Assembly (NCBI RefSeq): GCF_014203705.1
Contig: NZ_JACHJR010000001.1
Coordinates: 7,502,001-7,566,000 of the forward strand
Length of the DNA: 64,000 bases
Reading direction: 5' to 3'
DNA from: Kitasatospora gansuensis
GTDB taxonomy: Bacteria > Actinomycetota > Actinomycetes > Streptomycetales > Streptomycetaceae
Shown: positions 34,761 through 43,968 of the stretch, in pieces
Numbering within the stretch: the first letter of the stretch is position 1
Layout of the letters: each line of letters starts with the position of its first letter
The notes under the pieces: model-generated
The model's input: the letters and a program-made list of their open reading frames with translations, nothing else
The model's database searches: none
What the model was told of the DNA's origin: nothing
Made by a program: the position numbers and the translations under genes

Positions 34761-35325
34761 AAGTCACGCAGGCCGGGCCGGTGGATGCGCACGAACGCCT
34801 CCCGGGCGGGGCCGACAGATCACGTGAAGGACCCGTGGTCAGTCAGGCGGTGGGTCAGACCCCGCCGGGAGACGCTCATGAACATCATCACTGTCAGGCG
34901 GGCAAGGGGATCGAACACCTCTGGCATCTTTCGCGCGGCCTTGTGCTCTGAGGGTATGGGGCTGCCAACCGCCGGGTCGTGATCAGGCGTTGGCCATTCG
35001 ATGTCTGGGTCCCATCAGAACGCGGAAGACCGGACGTCAATGGCCGGTATCGACTGGTGGCCGGTGCCCGAAGAAGTTGCCGACCGGTCAATCGAATCGG
35101 GACGAACTACGGCTGTACGCGAGGGATTCTCTTGGCGCCGCCTGCCGGGATCCAGCGCGAGGAACCCCATCGGGTGCAGGTGACCGAACTGCCGGCGAGG
35201 TGAACCGGGCTGGGGTGGGGCGACGGCACACCGGGGGCTCTGCAGCACCTGTACTGAGGGCTCGGGCGGTGCGATAGGCGCCGCAGCTGGAGCAGACGCG
35301 GGCGGCGCGGTTTTTTGGCCGACCC
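34761..35325. other. No supported gene
   Basis: This 565-bp stretch lies between the IS110 element and the sugar-permease fragment. Short frames on both strands lack ribosome sites and recognisable domains, and base composition is less biased than in neighbouring genes. Only a few short frames between 34979 and 35277 exist and none is convincing. It is probably decayed sequence. Confidence 0.6.
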
Positions 35326-35616
35326 GCCCGAGCCTCGCCGACCCTGACGGTGATGTGGCTGGCGCTGGTGACCGTCTTCCTGTTCCAGTTCGTCGGCATC
35401 TGGAACAACTACCTGCTGCCCTCCCTCATACTCAACTCCGCCTCGCGACTGCCGGTGACGGTCGGTCTGGTGCAGTGGCGGTCGGAGTTCGCCAACGGCG
35501 TGCCACCGCTGCTGCCGATCACCGGTGCCTTCCTGTCGCTGATCCCCCTGCTCATCGCCTTCATCAGCCTCCAGCGCTACTGGCGCAAGGGCCTGACCGC
35601 CGACGCCGTCAAGTAG
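35326..35616 (+). pseudogene. C-terminal fragment of a sugar ABC permease
   Basis: Coding begins abruptly at PTLTVMWLALVTVF and continues through FVGIWNNYLLPSL to a normal permease end (LQRYWRKGLTADAVK). This is the last third of a MalG-type permease. The EAA loop and all earlier helices are missing, and upstream sequence is unrelated. It is not the 3' end of the permease at 885. A truncated relic of another carbohydrate transporter. Confidence 0.75.
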
Positions 35617-35741
35617 CGCGTTCGTGGCCGCCCCCGGCCAGGATGCTGCTGATCGAAGCGGTCCTCGGCTGCCGGGCGCGACTTCCGCGCGAGGAGGAGC
35701 AGCGTGCCGGGGACCGCACCCAGTCGGCCGTCTCCCACCAG

Positions 35742-35931
35742 ACCGCCTGGGCCATGCTGCACACCCGCTTTCGTCGTTGGGCCGGTGACGGCACGTTCGA
35801 GCGGATGCTGCGGGCCGCACAGACCAGGGCGAACGTGGTCGGCGCCATCGACCGGTTCGTCTCGGTCCGACTCTGTGGTGGCCGATGCCTGGTGCCTTCA
35901 CTACTGGCGGGCGGACGGGCCGGTTTCCTGA
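35742..35931 (+). pseudogene. IS5/IS427-type transposase fragment
   Basis: One frame gives AMLHTRFRRWAGDGTFERML, the conserved N-terminal motif of IS427-type transposases. The next frame continues towards the first Asp (SDSVVADAWCLHYW) and stops at about 35931. Frameshifted and truncated on both sides. It is unrelated to the intact IS at 12.5 kb and records an older insertion. Confidence 0.6.
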
Positions 35932-36233
35932 GCGATGCGGAGGTCTGTCTCGTGCTCGTCGGGGCATGGGTGCCCGTCTACCGGGCAGTTGGTGCCCAGC
36001 TCGGCCAGGAAGCCGGGACGCATGGCCTCGGCTTGCTCGATGCACATCGTGCAGACGGTTGTGACCGCGAGGTTGATGGTGTCCGAGTCGATGCCGCAGA
36101 ACGCGGTGCGCCAGGACGGGTCACGACAGCAGACGAGGTGGCCGATGTCGTCAGGGTCGGCGTTCAGGCGCAGGTGCGTGGCGACGATCGGCTCGGTGCT
36201 GACGATCTGCTGGCCATGGCTTGGGGTGGGCAT
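35901..36233 (-). CDS. Hypothetical Cys-rich protein
   Basis: A 110-residue protein from ATG 36233, the start that removes an improbable basic extension. It contains several Cys pairs: LVCCRDPSWRTAFCG, TTVCTMCIEQA and NCPVDGHPC, plus His residues. A zinc-binding fold is plausible. Its last bases overlap the IS fragment end on the other strand. No named family is recognised and no operon partner is present. Confidence 0.55.
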   Translation of the reverse strand: MPTPSHGQQIVSTEPIVATHLRLNADPDDIGHLVCCRDPSWRTAFCGIDSDTINLAVTTVCTMCIEQAEAMRPGFLAELGTNCPVDGHPCPDEHETDLRIAQETGPSARQ

Positions 36234-36385
36234 TCGGCACAGTTTACCTTCATCCAGTCGTGTCCGAACTGAACGGCGGCCGGGGGTTCGTTGTGATGTC
36301 GCCGGACCTCCGGTAAGAGCAAACTCTCTCGAGAAGCGTCCGCGACCGTGACAGCATGAGCCCATGACCGCAAACCGAAAGGCCC

Positions 36386-36781
36386 ATGCCGCGTAGACGG
36401 CCGACGCGCATCCGCGTCGATCTCTGCCCCTCCCGGACTCGGGGTTCATGGCCCATGATCGACGGCGTCTCCTCGCGGACACGCTCCGAGATCGCTCACC
36501 TCGAGCGCACCCGGAACTACCTGCAGCCAGGGGAAGTCACAGCTGCTGTGCGCCTCTGGAAGGACCACGTTCACCAGACGGAGCGGCAGCTGTGGCGCGA
36601 CTATGACCGGGGTGGCGTGCACTGGTATTGCTGCGGCAGTCCTTTGGAAGCCCGTGCCCTCATCGCCACAGTGATGCATGCGATGTCACCCCGGGCCGCT
36701 CGCGAACTCCGGAAGATCATCCACAAGTTCGACGCTGCGTACAGTCCTCCCCTGCCGTCCCGCGAAGGGGGCGGCAGATAG
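36386..36781 (+). CDS. Hypothetical protein
   Basis: A 131-residue frame, divergent from the Cys-rich gene. The ordered part follows ATG 36455: IAHLERTRNYLQPGEVTAAV, RQLWRDYDRGGVHWYCCG and ALIATVMHAMSPRAARELRK, which reads as a mostly helical protein. The first 23 residues are basic and may not be translated. Codon bias supports expression. Family not recognised. Confidence 0.55.
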   Translation: MPRRRPTRIRVDLCPSRTRGSWPMIDGVSSRTRSEIAHLERTRNYLQPGEVTAAVRLWKDHVHQTERQLWRDYDRGGVHWYCCGSPLEARALIATVMHAMSPRAARELRKIIHKFDAAYSPPLPSREGGGR

Positions 36782-36944
36782 GGCGCGAGATTGGTCCGGT
36801 CGACGCTCGGTGGCCCGCTACGGGGCCAGTTTCGGCATCAACAGCTGAAGATAACGTTTGGAGATTCTCCCGGCTGCTGTGTTCCCATGTCTGTTCCGAA
36901 CCCCTCGGACGGTGGGGGGAATCAGTGACTGGATATTTCCGAGC

Positions 36945-37679
36945 ATGTACCCCGATCCCCTGACCAATCCGCAGCCGCAGCCCCAGCCCTGGCAGGCCCC
37001 GCCGATGGCGTGGTCCGCGCCCTACCGGTCGCCGCGCGCCCTGGGGATCACGGCCTCGGTCCTGCTCGGGGTGGTGGCCCTGTTCGACGTTCTGGACGCC
37101 GCTGCCGCACTGGCGGCCCGGGGCCAGTACCAGGAGCTCGTCGGCGAACCGGCGCTGTCGGGTGACGTGGTGGTGAATGCCGAGCTGGTGTCGGTGGTGA
37201 CGGGGATGCTGGGGATGGCGGCCATGCTGGCCACCGGAGTGGTCTTCATCTGCTGGTTCCTGCGGGTCCGCAAGAACGCCGAGCTGCTGGCGCCGCAGCT
37301 GCGGCAGCGCCGGAGCCCGGGGTGGGCGGGCTGGGGCTGGTTCGTCCCGGTGGTCTCGATCTGGTTCCCGTTCCAGATCGCTCAGGACAGCTGGCGGGCC
37401 GCTGCTCCGGAGGGCACCCCGAAGGCCTCGGAGAAGCTGCTCGGCTTCTGGTGGGCGGCCTGGCTGCTCTCGCTGACGGTCGGCCGGGTCGACGGGCAGC
37501 TCTACGTCAAGGCGGAGACCGCGGAGGCGTACGTCACCAGCTTCGGTGTGACGGCGGTGTCCGACGGGCTGGAGCTGGTCGCGGCGGTGCTGGCAATCCT
37601 GGTGGTGCGCCGACTGACGGCGAGGCAGGACGCGGCGGCGGCCCGGCTCGCGGCGGCGCCGTACTGGCCGCAGGTCTGA
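36945..37679 (+). CDS. DUF4328 membrane protein
   Basis: A 244-residue membrane protein starting at ATG 36945 (an upstream in-frame ATG at 36858 adds an unlikely extension). A Pro/Gln-rich cytoplasmic N-terminus is followed by about five hydrophobic helices, including ALGITASVLLGVVALFDVL and GMLGMAAMLATGVVFICWFL. The WGWFVPVVSIWFPFQIAQDS segment is the hallmark of DUF4328 proteins, common in Streptomyces. Function is unknown. A strong terminator follows eight bases after the stop. Confidence 0.85.
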   Translation: MYPDPLTNPQPQPQPWQAPPMAWSAPYRSPRALGITASVLLGVVALFDVLDAAAALAARGQYQELVGEPALSGDVVVNAELVSVVTGMLGMAAMLATGVVFICWFLRVRKNAELLAPQLRQRRSPGWAGWGWFVPVVSIWFPFQIAQDSWRAAAPEGTPKASEKLLGFWWAAWLLSLTVGRVDGQLYVKAETAEAYVTSFGVTAVSDGLELVAAVLAILVVRRLTARQDAAAARLAAAPYWPQV

Positions 37680-37687
37680 TGGTCAGT

Positions 37688-37723
37688 CAGCGGGGGCCGG
37701 GGATTGCTCCCCGGCCCCCGCTG
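37688..37723 (+). terminator. Hairpin terminator after DUF4328 gene
   Basis: A perfect 15-bp stem (CAGCGGGGGCCGGGG with complement) and a 6-base loop ATTGCT, immediately downstream of the stop codon. It ends transcription of the DUF4328 gene. Confidence 0.85.
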
Positions 37724-37869
37724 TCGTGTCAACAGACGACTGTGGTGAACGCCGCCTCGTCCGGACGCGCCGTCCCATCGTTCCGCCCGCGCGGAGTTCG
37801 GTTGTCCGCAGCGCGCCGCACCTCGGGCTGGGGCAGGTGCGGATCTCCCAGACTCCGTCCTGGGTCAGC

Positions 37870-38265
37870 TCACCGGGCGGGAATTCCTGAGATCTTGTCC
37901 CACGGTTGCCACTGCCCGGTTGTGTCACGGAACTTGGCCCACGTCCGACCATCGGCTCCCTTCACAAGTACTGCAGTACCGGTTTCGAAGTCCTGGACAA
38001 CGACGTTGCTCTTGGCGATTCCGCTCAGAGACTGCCAGCCGGTCCACGTCCCACCGATGGTCCAGCGCGTCCACACCGCCTGATCCATACCGACCAGGAA
38101 CTGTTCCTTCTGGCCGGCCGGGAGCGCGTGGTTCGTCACGCCGTACTCGCAGACGTACAGGGCGCCGCCCCCCGTCTTGCACTGAGCGGCCATCGCCGGA
38201 GCGGCGGACACCGCAAGACCCGCCAGCACGGCAGCCGCGACAATCGCGGCTTTCATCTTCTTCAC
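37870..38265 (-). CDS. Small secreted protein with propeller-like Trp repeats
   Basis: A 131-residue exported protein with a clear signal peptide (MKKMKAAIVAAAVLAGLAV, cleavage after AMA near residue 27). The mature part has Cys pair CKTGGGALYVC and two Trp-rich strands: VWTRWTIGGTWTGWQSLSG and TWAKFRDTTGQWQPWDKI. These resemble single blades of the repeats in the secreted propeller protein at 58.9 kb. A lectin-like or surface-binding role is possible but unproven. Confidence 0.75.
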   Translation of the reverse strand: MKKMKAAIVAAAVLAGLAVSAAPAMAAQCKTGGGALYVCEYGVTNHALPAGQKEQFLVGMDQAVWTRWTIGGTWTGWQSLSGIAKSNVVVQDFETGTAVLVKGADGRTWAKFRDTTGQWQPWDKISGIPAR

Positions 38266-38518
38266 GCCTACACATCCCCATCAGTGAAGCGCCAGCAGCT
38301 CGTGATCCGGCAGCCCCCGTACGCACTGGCTACTGTCCGGTAACCAGTCGTGCCGCACCATCGTGGAACACCACGATCTTGACCCGACTCGGCAGACCAA
38401 GGCCCCGGACAAGCACACCCCCTGCGCCTTTGCCGCGCTCGTCAGCGCAACCGAAGCGGTTCCGCCGCACTCGACCAGCCCGGTCACGGGCTCAGTGACA
38501 CGGCGCTATGGTCTGTCC

Positions 38519-39061
38519 ATGGCCAACGAGATCCGCTCTTCCGTGTCGCAGTCGGCCCTGGGGTGGTTGCCGCCCGAGGAGTTCGTCCCGACGTTGTCGC
38601 ACGGGATCGGCTACGCCGCCCTCCTCTTCCACGACACCGGCGGCCGGCTGCTCGGCCTGCGCTCCGCTCTCGATCCGCCCGTCATGCAGGTTCCCGGCGG
38701 TCTGCTTGATGCGGGTGAAGACCTTCTGGGGTGTGCCCGCCGGGAGACGGTCGAGGAGATCGGCTTCCTGCCGGCCTGTGCCGGGCCGGACGCGCCCGAG
38801 CCGCAGCTGCTGGTGCTCACCTTCACCGCCCCGAGGCCGCCGTGGCCGTGGAAGGTCGGCGCGTTCTTCGACGGCGGCATCCTCACCGACGAAGAGATCG
38901 GCCGCATCACCCTGGATCCGGCCGAGCACACCGCTCACTGCTTCAAATCCGTCGCCGAGTGGGTCGCCATCGCCGACCCGCGCCGCGCCGCGATCCTGGG
39001 AGCCGCCACCGAGGCCCGCCGCTCCGGCCGGACCACCTACCTCGCTCCCGACGGTTCCTGA
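38519..39061 (+). CDS. NUDIX hydrolase
   Basis: A 180-residue protein with Nudix box PGGLLDAGEDLLGCARRETV and EEIGF (residues about 61-85). ATG 38519 lies close to a possible TATGGT promoter element, and no Shine-Dalgarno is seen, so the message may be nearly leaderless. The frame is open further upstream, but that part lacks coding character. It is followed by a run of broken genes. Confidence 0.85.
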   Translation: MANEIRSSVSQSALGWLPPEEFVPTLSHGIGYAALLFHDTGGRLLGLRSALDPPVMQVPGGLLDAGEDLLGCARRETVEEIGFLPACAGPDAPEPQLLVLTFTAPRPPWPWKVGAFFDGGILTDEEIGRITLDPAEHTAHCFKSVAEWVAIADPRRAAILGAATEARRSGRTTYLAPDGS

Positions 39062-39201
39062 CCGGATGTCAGGCAGCGGCCTGGGCCGAGCGCTGCGCCC
39101 CCCGAGCAGCGCGACCCGGCGCTTCCCCGTACGAGTTGCCTGTTGGAATGAACCCACGTCCACCAGGTCGGCGACCCGCATCGCGCCTGGCGGCTGAAGC
39201 G

Positions 39202-39482
39202 CTACGCGAAGTGGGTGCCCGCGGTGCCGGGCAGCGGGTCCTCGACTTCGGTCAGGAGCTGGGGGCCGTCGGAGCGCACGTTGTTGACGGTGGTGACCAC
39301 CGGGCGGACCGTCAGATCGGCGGCCGGGGCGTGGATCAGGTCGCGCAGGTGGCCGGGGTCGGTGGTCTCCGGGTCGAGCCAGGTGTCCAAGGCGTCGGGG
39401 TGGAGTGTCACCGGCATCCGGTCGTGGATCCGGCCGGCGGCGTCGACCGCCTCGGTGGTCAGGATGGTGAAGGTAGTCAGCC
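39202..39482 (-). pseudogene. C-terminal fragment of SRAP (YedK/HMCES-like) peptidase
   Basis: The minus strand encodes FTILTTEAVDAAGRIHDRMP followed by VTLHPDALDTWLDP, the C-terminal core of SOS-response-associated peptidases including the conserved His. The N-terminal half with the catalytic Cys2 and DNA-binding residues is absent. Upstream sequence belongs to an unrelated SDR relic on the other strand. Not functional. Confidence 0.65.
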
Positions 39483-39634
39483 AGCCGGCCGACCGGCTGC
39501 ACCTGGTCCTGCTGGAACTGTTGCGGTCGGCAGGGCAGTTGGACTGGTCGCGGGCGGTGATCGACTCCAGCCATGCGCGGGCCGCTCGGCGGGGCCCAAA
39601 AGCGGTCCCAGCCCGGTCGACCGCGCACGGCGGG

Positions 39635-40452
39635 GCAGCAAGCACCACGCAGCTGGCCGGCACCGGAGCCACGGTCGTTCTCGGCAGCCGGGACACGGCG
39701 AAAGCCGAGGCCGCGATCGCTTCCATCGGCTCGCGTATCCCCGGCGCCAAGGTGAAGCACCTGCCCCTGGACCTGGCCGACCTCGCTTCGCTCAAGGCAT
39801 TTGTGGAGGCACTTGGGCTGGACCGCCTCGACGCGGTCGTCCACAACGCCGGTGTGGCGCTCGACCATCCGCCGCGCCGCGAGACCACCGACGGTCACGA
39901 GCTGATGTTCGCGACCAACCACCTGGGGCACTTCGCGCTGACGCACCAGCTGGCCCCGCTGCTCATGGCGACGCCGGGGAGCCGGGTCGTCACCACCGGC
40001 AGCTTCGCCGCCAAGTCCGAGCGCCTGGACGTCGACGATCTCCAGAGCACCACGACTTCGAGCCCAAGCGCGCCTATGAGCGCTCCAAGCTGGCCCAGAT
40101 GCTCTTCGCCCTTGAACTCGACCGCCGCCTGCGTGCCGTCGGCAGCACAACGCTGAGCGTGCTCGTCCATCCCGGCGGCGCGCTCGACTCCCTCACCCCT
40201 TCGCGCCCGCCGATCCACGTCCGGACCACCGGCGAGCGGCTGAGCCACCTGCCGCTCGGTCTTGTCGTCCAAGGCAAGGACGCTGCCGCATGGCCCGCGG
40301 TCCGAGCCGTACTCGACCCGAGCGTCCGCGGCGGCCAGATGCTGAGCCCCGAGCGTTCGGACTGCGCGGTACGCCCAGGATCGAACCCCTCTGGCGTCAC
40401 CTGGCCGACACCTCGACCGCGGCACGTCTCTGGGCGGCGAGCTGCGAACTGA
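39635..40452 (+). pseudogene. Frameshifted SDR (retinol-dehydrogenase-like)
   Basis: One frame carries LAGTGATVVLGSRDTAKAEA, HNAGVALDHPP and ELMFATNHLGHFALT. A shift near 40050 moves to a second frame with FEPKRAYERSKLAQMLFAL (the YxxxK site) and VLVHPGGALDS. A third frame near 40390 gives the typical tail IEPLWRHLADTSTAARLW. The N-terminal dinucleotide-binding TGxxxGIG is missing. At least two frameshifts plus 5' truncation. Confidence 0.75.
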
Positions 40453-40865
40453 CCGGAAGCGACCCGACGTTCAGCGCACCGGCAGGGTCCGGCGAGACCG
40501 ATGGCCCGGCGGCCGGGCGCGGCGAATCAGCCTCGACCGGATGAGATCGGTTGTGACCTGCTCCCGAGCCGGACCGAGGGGATCCCGGATGCCGCGCTCG
40601 CCCTCCTCGGCGTCGTTCCGGGCAGATCGGGAGTGGTGGGCCAGCGCGACCTGTTCCTGGAGGTGGCCCTGGACGGCAAGGCGATCATGGACGCGCTCGG
40701 GCCCGCTGATCGGTGCGGCCACCCGGCACCTTAAGGGGCTGCACCTTCAACTCGGCCCGCTGTCACGGGAGGAGGCCGTGGCCCGGCTGTGGGCTTGGGC
40801 CGTGGAGCAGGGTGCGGGTGCTGAGGTCCGGCGGGGCGGTCGGACGGTCCGTCAGCCCGGTGTGG
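40453..40865. other. No supported gene
   Basis: A stretch between the SDR relic and the substrate-binding protein gene. Frames on the plus strand (for example around 40501-40734) give fragments such as DLFLEVALDGKAIMDALGP, but without a start, length or family match. Probably further decayed coding sequence. Confidence 0.5.
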
Positions 40866-41933
40866 TCAGCCGGTGTGGAGGACGCGGAAGCCGTCGGGGG
40901 CGGCCGGATCGCGTTCGGCGACCTGGACCGGCGGCCAGGCCCACTGGTGGACGCCGATTCCCGGCACGCGGGAGAAGCGGATCGTGCCCCGGGTGCCTTC
41001 GACCTTGAGCTGCGGCCAGGCCGCGGCGAGGCGGTCGCGGTCCGTGCCGTGGGTGCGGAGTGCCTCGGCCAGGACGGTGACGGTGTCGTGGCCCTCGAAG
41101 GCCACGAAAGAGGGGGCGGAGGCCAGTCGATCGCGCAGCTGCGCCTCGACGAGGGCCTGCCGCGGGGTGGGCCGCTTCGGCAGGTAGCGCAGGAACGGGA
41201 CCGCGTCGCCGTCCGCTCCCAGCAGCTCCGCCCACTCGGCGAACTCGGGCTGCCCGGCCGGGGCACCGATCAACAGCCCCGCGAGGCGGGCGTCGTGACG
41301 GAGCGTGCGGACGAGCCCCACCGCCCGGTCGGGGAAGCCGGTCAGGAGCAGGAGCGCGGTCGCACCGCTGTCGGCGAGGGCGGCGGGGTCGAGCTCGGCG
41401 GCGGCCCACGCGGTGACGGTGCCGCCGTGGGGCGCGAGGTGGGAGCGGAGGACGGCGATGCCCGAGCTCCAGTAGACGCTGGGGTCGACCGCCACGGCGA
41501 GGTGCCGGTGGCCGGCGGCGAGGAGGAAGTCCGCGTAGACGCGCCAACTGTGCGACTGGGCGGGCGCGATGCGGGCGACCAGGTCGGTGGGGTGCTCGGT
41601 GAGCGAGTCCAACACGGCCGAGGAGCAGAGGAACGGCACGCCGAGCGCGTCGGCCCGGGCAGTGGCGGCGCGGGCCACGACGCTGTGGTACTCCCCGACC
41701 ACGGCGGCCACCCCGAGGGCGGCCAACTCCTCGATCGCGGCCTCCGCCCGCTGCGGATCGGCGGCCGTGTCACGGACCGTCAGTTCCAGGGGACGACCGT
41801 GGATGCCGCCGGCCGCGTTCACCTCATGGACCGCCAGTTCGATCCCGGTGAGCAGGTGCCGCCCGGCCTCGACCCAGCCGGGGCGGGAGAGCGGGGCGAG
41901 GACGCCGATCCCGATGGCTGCGGGCGTGTTCAC
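40866..41933 (-). CDS. Leu/Ile/Val-type substrate-binding protein
   Basis: A 355-residue periplasmic-binding-protein fold: IGIGVLAPLSRPGWVEAGRH, AVHEVNAAGGIHGRPLELTV, VVGEYHSVVARA and AFEGHDTVTVLAEAL are typical of amide/branched-chain amino acid binding proteins. GTG 41933 has AAGGAG seven bases upstream. There is no signal peptide or lipobox, unusual for a transporter component. A cytosolic sensor-type binding domain is therefore possible. No permease or ATPase is adjacent. Confidence 0.85.
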   Translation of the reverse strand: MNTPAAIGIGVLAPLSRPGWVEAGRHLLTGIELAVHEVNAAGGIHGRPLELTVRDTAADPQRAEAAIEELAALGVAAVVGEYHSVVARAATARADALGVPFLCSSAVLDSLTEHPTDLVARIAPAQSHSWRVYADFLLAAGHRHLAVAVDPSVYWSSGIAVLRSHLAPHGGTVTAWAAAELDPAALADSGATALLLLTGFPDRAVGLVRTLRHDARLAGLLIGAPAGQPEFAEWAELLGADGDAVPFLRYLPKRPTPRQALVEAQLRDRLASAPSFVAFEGHDTVTVLAEALRTHGTDRDRLAAAWPQLKVEGTRGTIRFSRVPGIGVHQWAWPPVQVAERDPAAPDGFRVLHTG

Positions 41934-41946
41934 TTGGGTCTCCTTG

Positions 41947-42316
41947 GGTGGTTCCGTGGGGGAGGGCGCGGCGCAGGGCGGCGGTGAGGACCCCCGGGGC
42001 CTCGACCAGGGAGGGACCGTACCAGGTGAGGTGACGGCCGCTCACCAGAGCGGCGGGCACGCCGGGGAAGGCCTCCGGCCGTCGGTGGCCGTGAAGCGGT
42101 AGGGCTCGTTGGGGAGGATCGCCAAGTCGGGGTGATCGGCGCGGAGTTGCTCGCTCGGGAGGGGCGGGGTAGCGCTCGGGGTGGGTGGCGTGGACCGGTT
42201 CGACTCTGAGCCGCCGCAGCTCCAGATCGGCCGTCCGTAGTCGGCCAGATCGGTCACGCGGGCCCGTACCCCGGCTGCGCGAAGTGCCGCGAGGTCGACC
42301 CGGCGGAGGAGCGCTA
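41947..42316 (-). pseudogene. Helical-backbone metal-receptor (cobalamin-binding-like) remnant
   Basis: Minus-strand frames give LELRRLRVEPVHATHPERY, then LAILPNEPYRFTATDG, then LVSGRHLTWYGPSLVEAPGV. Together they match the end of TroA/BtuF-type helical-backbone receptors (LPDEPYRFT, DGxHLTWYGPS). At least two frameshifts separate them and the N-terminal lobe is missing. It lies directly upstream of the substrate-binding gene. Confidence 0.6.
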
Positions 42317-42547
42317 GCGCATCTCTTGGTGCTCTCGCCAGGTTCCTGACTCGAGGTCAAGCCGTAGGACCTGAATCTCCCTGGGCGGTGGGTTCCTACG
42401 CCGTCTCGCCGAAGTCACAGTCCGTACGACTGCGGCGATCGCTGCCGAAAGCACGATCACAGGGACGGCCACGTAGATGACGAACAGGAGCACCAGTGCA
42501 GTCCACCCTGGTCCTTCGTCACTGCCTGCGATCTCCATGAAAGCCAT
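42314..42547 (-). CDS. Small single-pass membrane protein
   Basis: A 77-residue protein starting at ATG 42547 (ATG 42538 is an alternative). One hydrophobic helix (ALVLLFVIYVAVPVIVLSAA, residues about 17-42) is followed by an Arg-rich cytoplasmic tail. No family or partner is evident. Its stop overlaps the start region of the metal-receptor relic. Confidence 0.55.
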   Translation of the reverse strand: MAFMEIAGSDEGPGWTALVLLFVIYVAVPVIVLSAAIAAVVRTVTSARRRRNPPPREIQVLRLDLESGTWREHQEMR

Positions 42548-42592
42548 GCACCTCAGGACGCGCGGTGAGAGCCTCCAGTTCCTGACGGATGA

Positions 42593-42945
42593 TCAAACCG
42601 ATGAGCGGAGGGTGGCGGACGCAGGGTGGCTGAGGAACTGCACCAGGCGCGTCTCCGAACGGCTGATGCGCTCCCGCTCCGTGGGCGGCAGTCCGGCAAG
42701 CGCGTCGGCGAGGACCTGCGTTCGCGGGACGCACACCATGGTGGCGGCGTAGGTCCGGCAGGAAGCGCACCAGGTGAGTCCGATGCAGCGCTCGAACAGG
42801 GAGGACTCGGGTGGGTGGAAGCGGTACCGGTATGAGCCGACGGGTGTTCGGCAGGCGCTGCAGAGGGGTTCGGGGCCGATGGTGACGGTGGTCAGGGTCG
42901 CGGTCTTCGTCCAGTACGGCCGGCCGTCTGCTCTTCAAGTCGTCA
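42593..42945 (-). pseudogene. Small zinc-ribbon-like gene broken at codon 4
   Basis: ATG at about 42945 is followed after two codons by TGA. The same frame then reads RPYWTKTATLTTVTIGPEPL with Cys pairs CSACRTP and TWCASCRTYA, ending SSV-stop at 42593. The four cysteines suggest a zinc ribbon. With the stop so early and no clear downstream start, the gene is probably inactive. Family unknown. Confidence 0.45.
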
Positions 42946-43029
42946 TGTCGGCATTTTGCCAGCAGTCGGCGGGGGGTGAGGTGCCGTCTTCGGGGCGGCT
43001 GAGGTAGCCGTGGCCGTCCCGCGGCGGCC

Positions 43030-43300
43030 TGACCACTGGCGACACCGAGGTGATCCGCACCCGGCTCCTCGACGAGTACATCCACTGGTCGCCCCGCCTG
43101 CGCCAGTTGATCACCGACAACGAAGGCGCCTACATCGACCGTCCGATCCTCGCCCTCCCCGTCCCGCACACCTGGGAACACAACCCGCGATGCTCGACGC
43201 CGCCGACCTGGCCCTTGCCCTTGTCGGCTGCACCACCGTCGACGAAGCTGTCCGCAGCTACGAGAAGACCCGCGCTGACGGACGAACGCGACCGACCCGC
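43030..43300 (+). pseudogene. FAD-dependent monooxygenase remnant
   Basis: The first part (LLDEYIHWSPRLRQLITDNE and RPILALPVPHTWEHNP) matches the stretch just before the FAD-binding GDAAH motif of aromatic-type monooxygenases. The motif itself is deleted, and another frame resumes with MLDAADLALALVGCTTVDEA and VRSYEKTRADG, the helix after it. Internal deletion plus frameshift and loss of both ends. Confidence 0.65.
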
Positions 43301-43448
43301 CCGAGCCCCGCCGACCCAGACGCCGATGTGGCCGGCAAGGCGTCCTGGGTCGCTCGCGTCCTGCGCCCCCGCGATCGGGAGGCGTGGGCCGGGACCGTCT
43401 GGAATCCTGGCTGTGAAGCGCCTGCCAGACCCACAGCGAGGAGCCGAC

Positions 43449-43895
43449 ATGTCCGGACTGTTCGAGGCCAGCGTCGAGGTCGACCGCCCGGTGGAGGAGG
43501 TCTTCGCGTACCTCGCCGACGGTCGCCACGACCCCGAGTTCAGCCCCCGGGTCCTGGAGATCACGAAGACTCCGGACGACGCCCCGACCGCAGTCGGCAC
43601 GGTCTTCCGCAGCACCGTGAAGGACGCCGGGATGAAGACCTCCCGTGAGTTCCGCATCACCGGTGTGGAGGCGCCGCGCACCATCCGTTGGAGCGAGCAG
43701 AGCAAGAACCTCATCACCGCCGAAGGCGGCTACGACCTCGAACCGCTGCCGGACAGCCGTACCCGGGTCCGGATCTTCAACGTGCTCGAAGGCCACGGCC
43801 TCGGCAAGGTGCTGCTCGGCCCGGCCGTGCACGCGGCCCGCAAGGACGCTCCCGACTTCGGCCGCCGGATCAAGGCAGCCATCGAGCGGTCCTGA
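43449..43895 (+). CDS. SRPBCC-family protein
   Basis: A 148-residue START-like fold protein: EASVEVDRPVEEVFAYLADG at the N-terminus, SPRVLEITKTP, then GVEAPRTIRWSEQSK and a long C-terminal helix. ATG 43449 has GAGGAG nearby. Family members bind hydrophobic ligands (polyketide cyclase/dehydrase-like, Bet v1-like). No specific ligand can be named. It stands alone between two relics. Confidence 0.88.
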   Translation: MSGLFEASVEVDRPVEEVFAYLADGRHDPEFSPRVLEITKTPDDAPTAVGTVFRSTVKDAGMKTSREFRITGVEAPRTIRWSEQSKNLITAEGGYDLEPLPDSRTRVRIFNVLEGHGLGKVLLGPAVHAARKDAPDFGRRIKAAIERS

Positions 43896-43968
43896 CCGCC
43901 GCAGACACGGGCAGCCGGCGCCCCGCCGCGTTCGGGAGTGTCAGCCCGAGTTTCGGACCTGCCGGTGC

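Noticed and set aside
38492..40150. 552-codon minus-strand frame
   Set aside because: Mostly antisense to the NUDIX gene and the SDR relic; the SRAP fragment on this strand is in a different frame.
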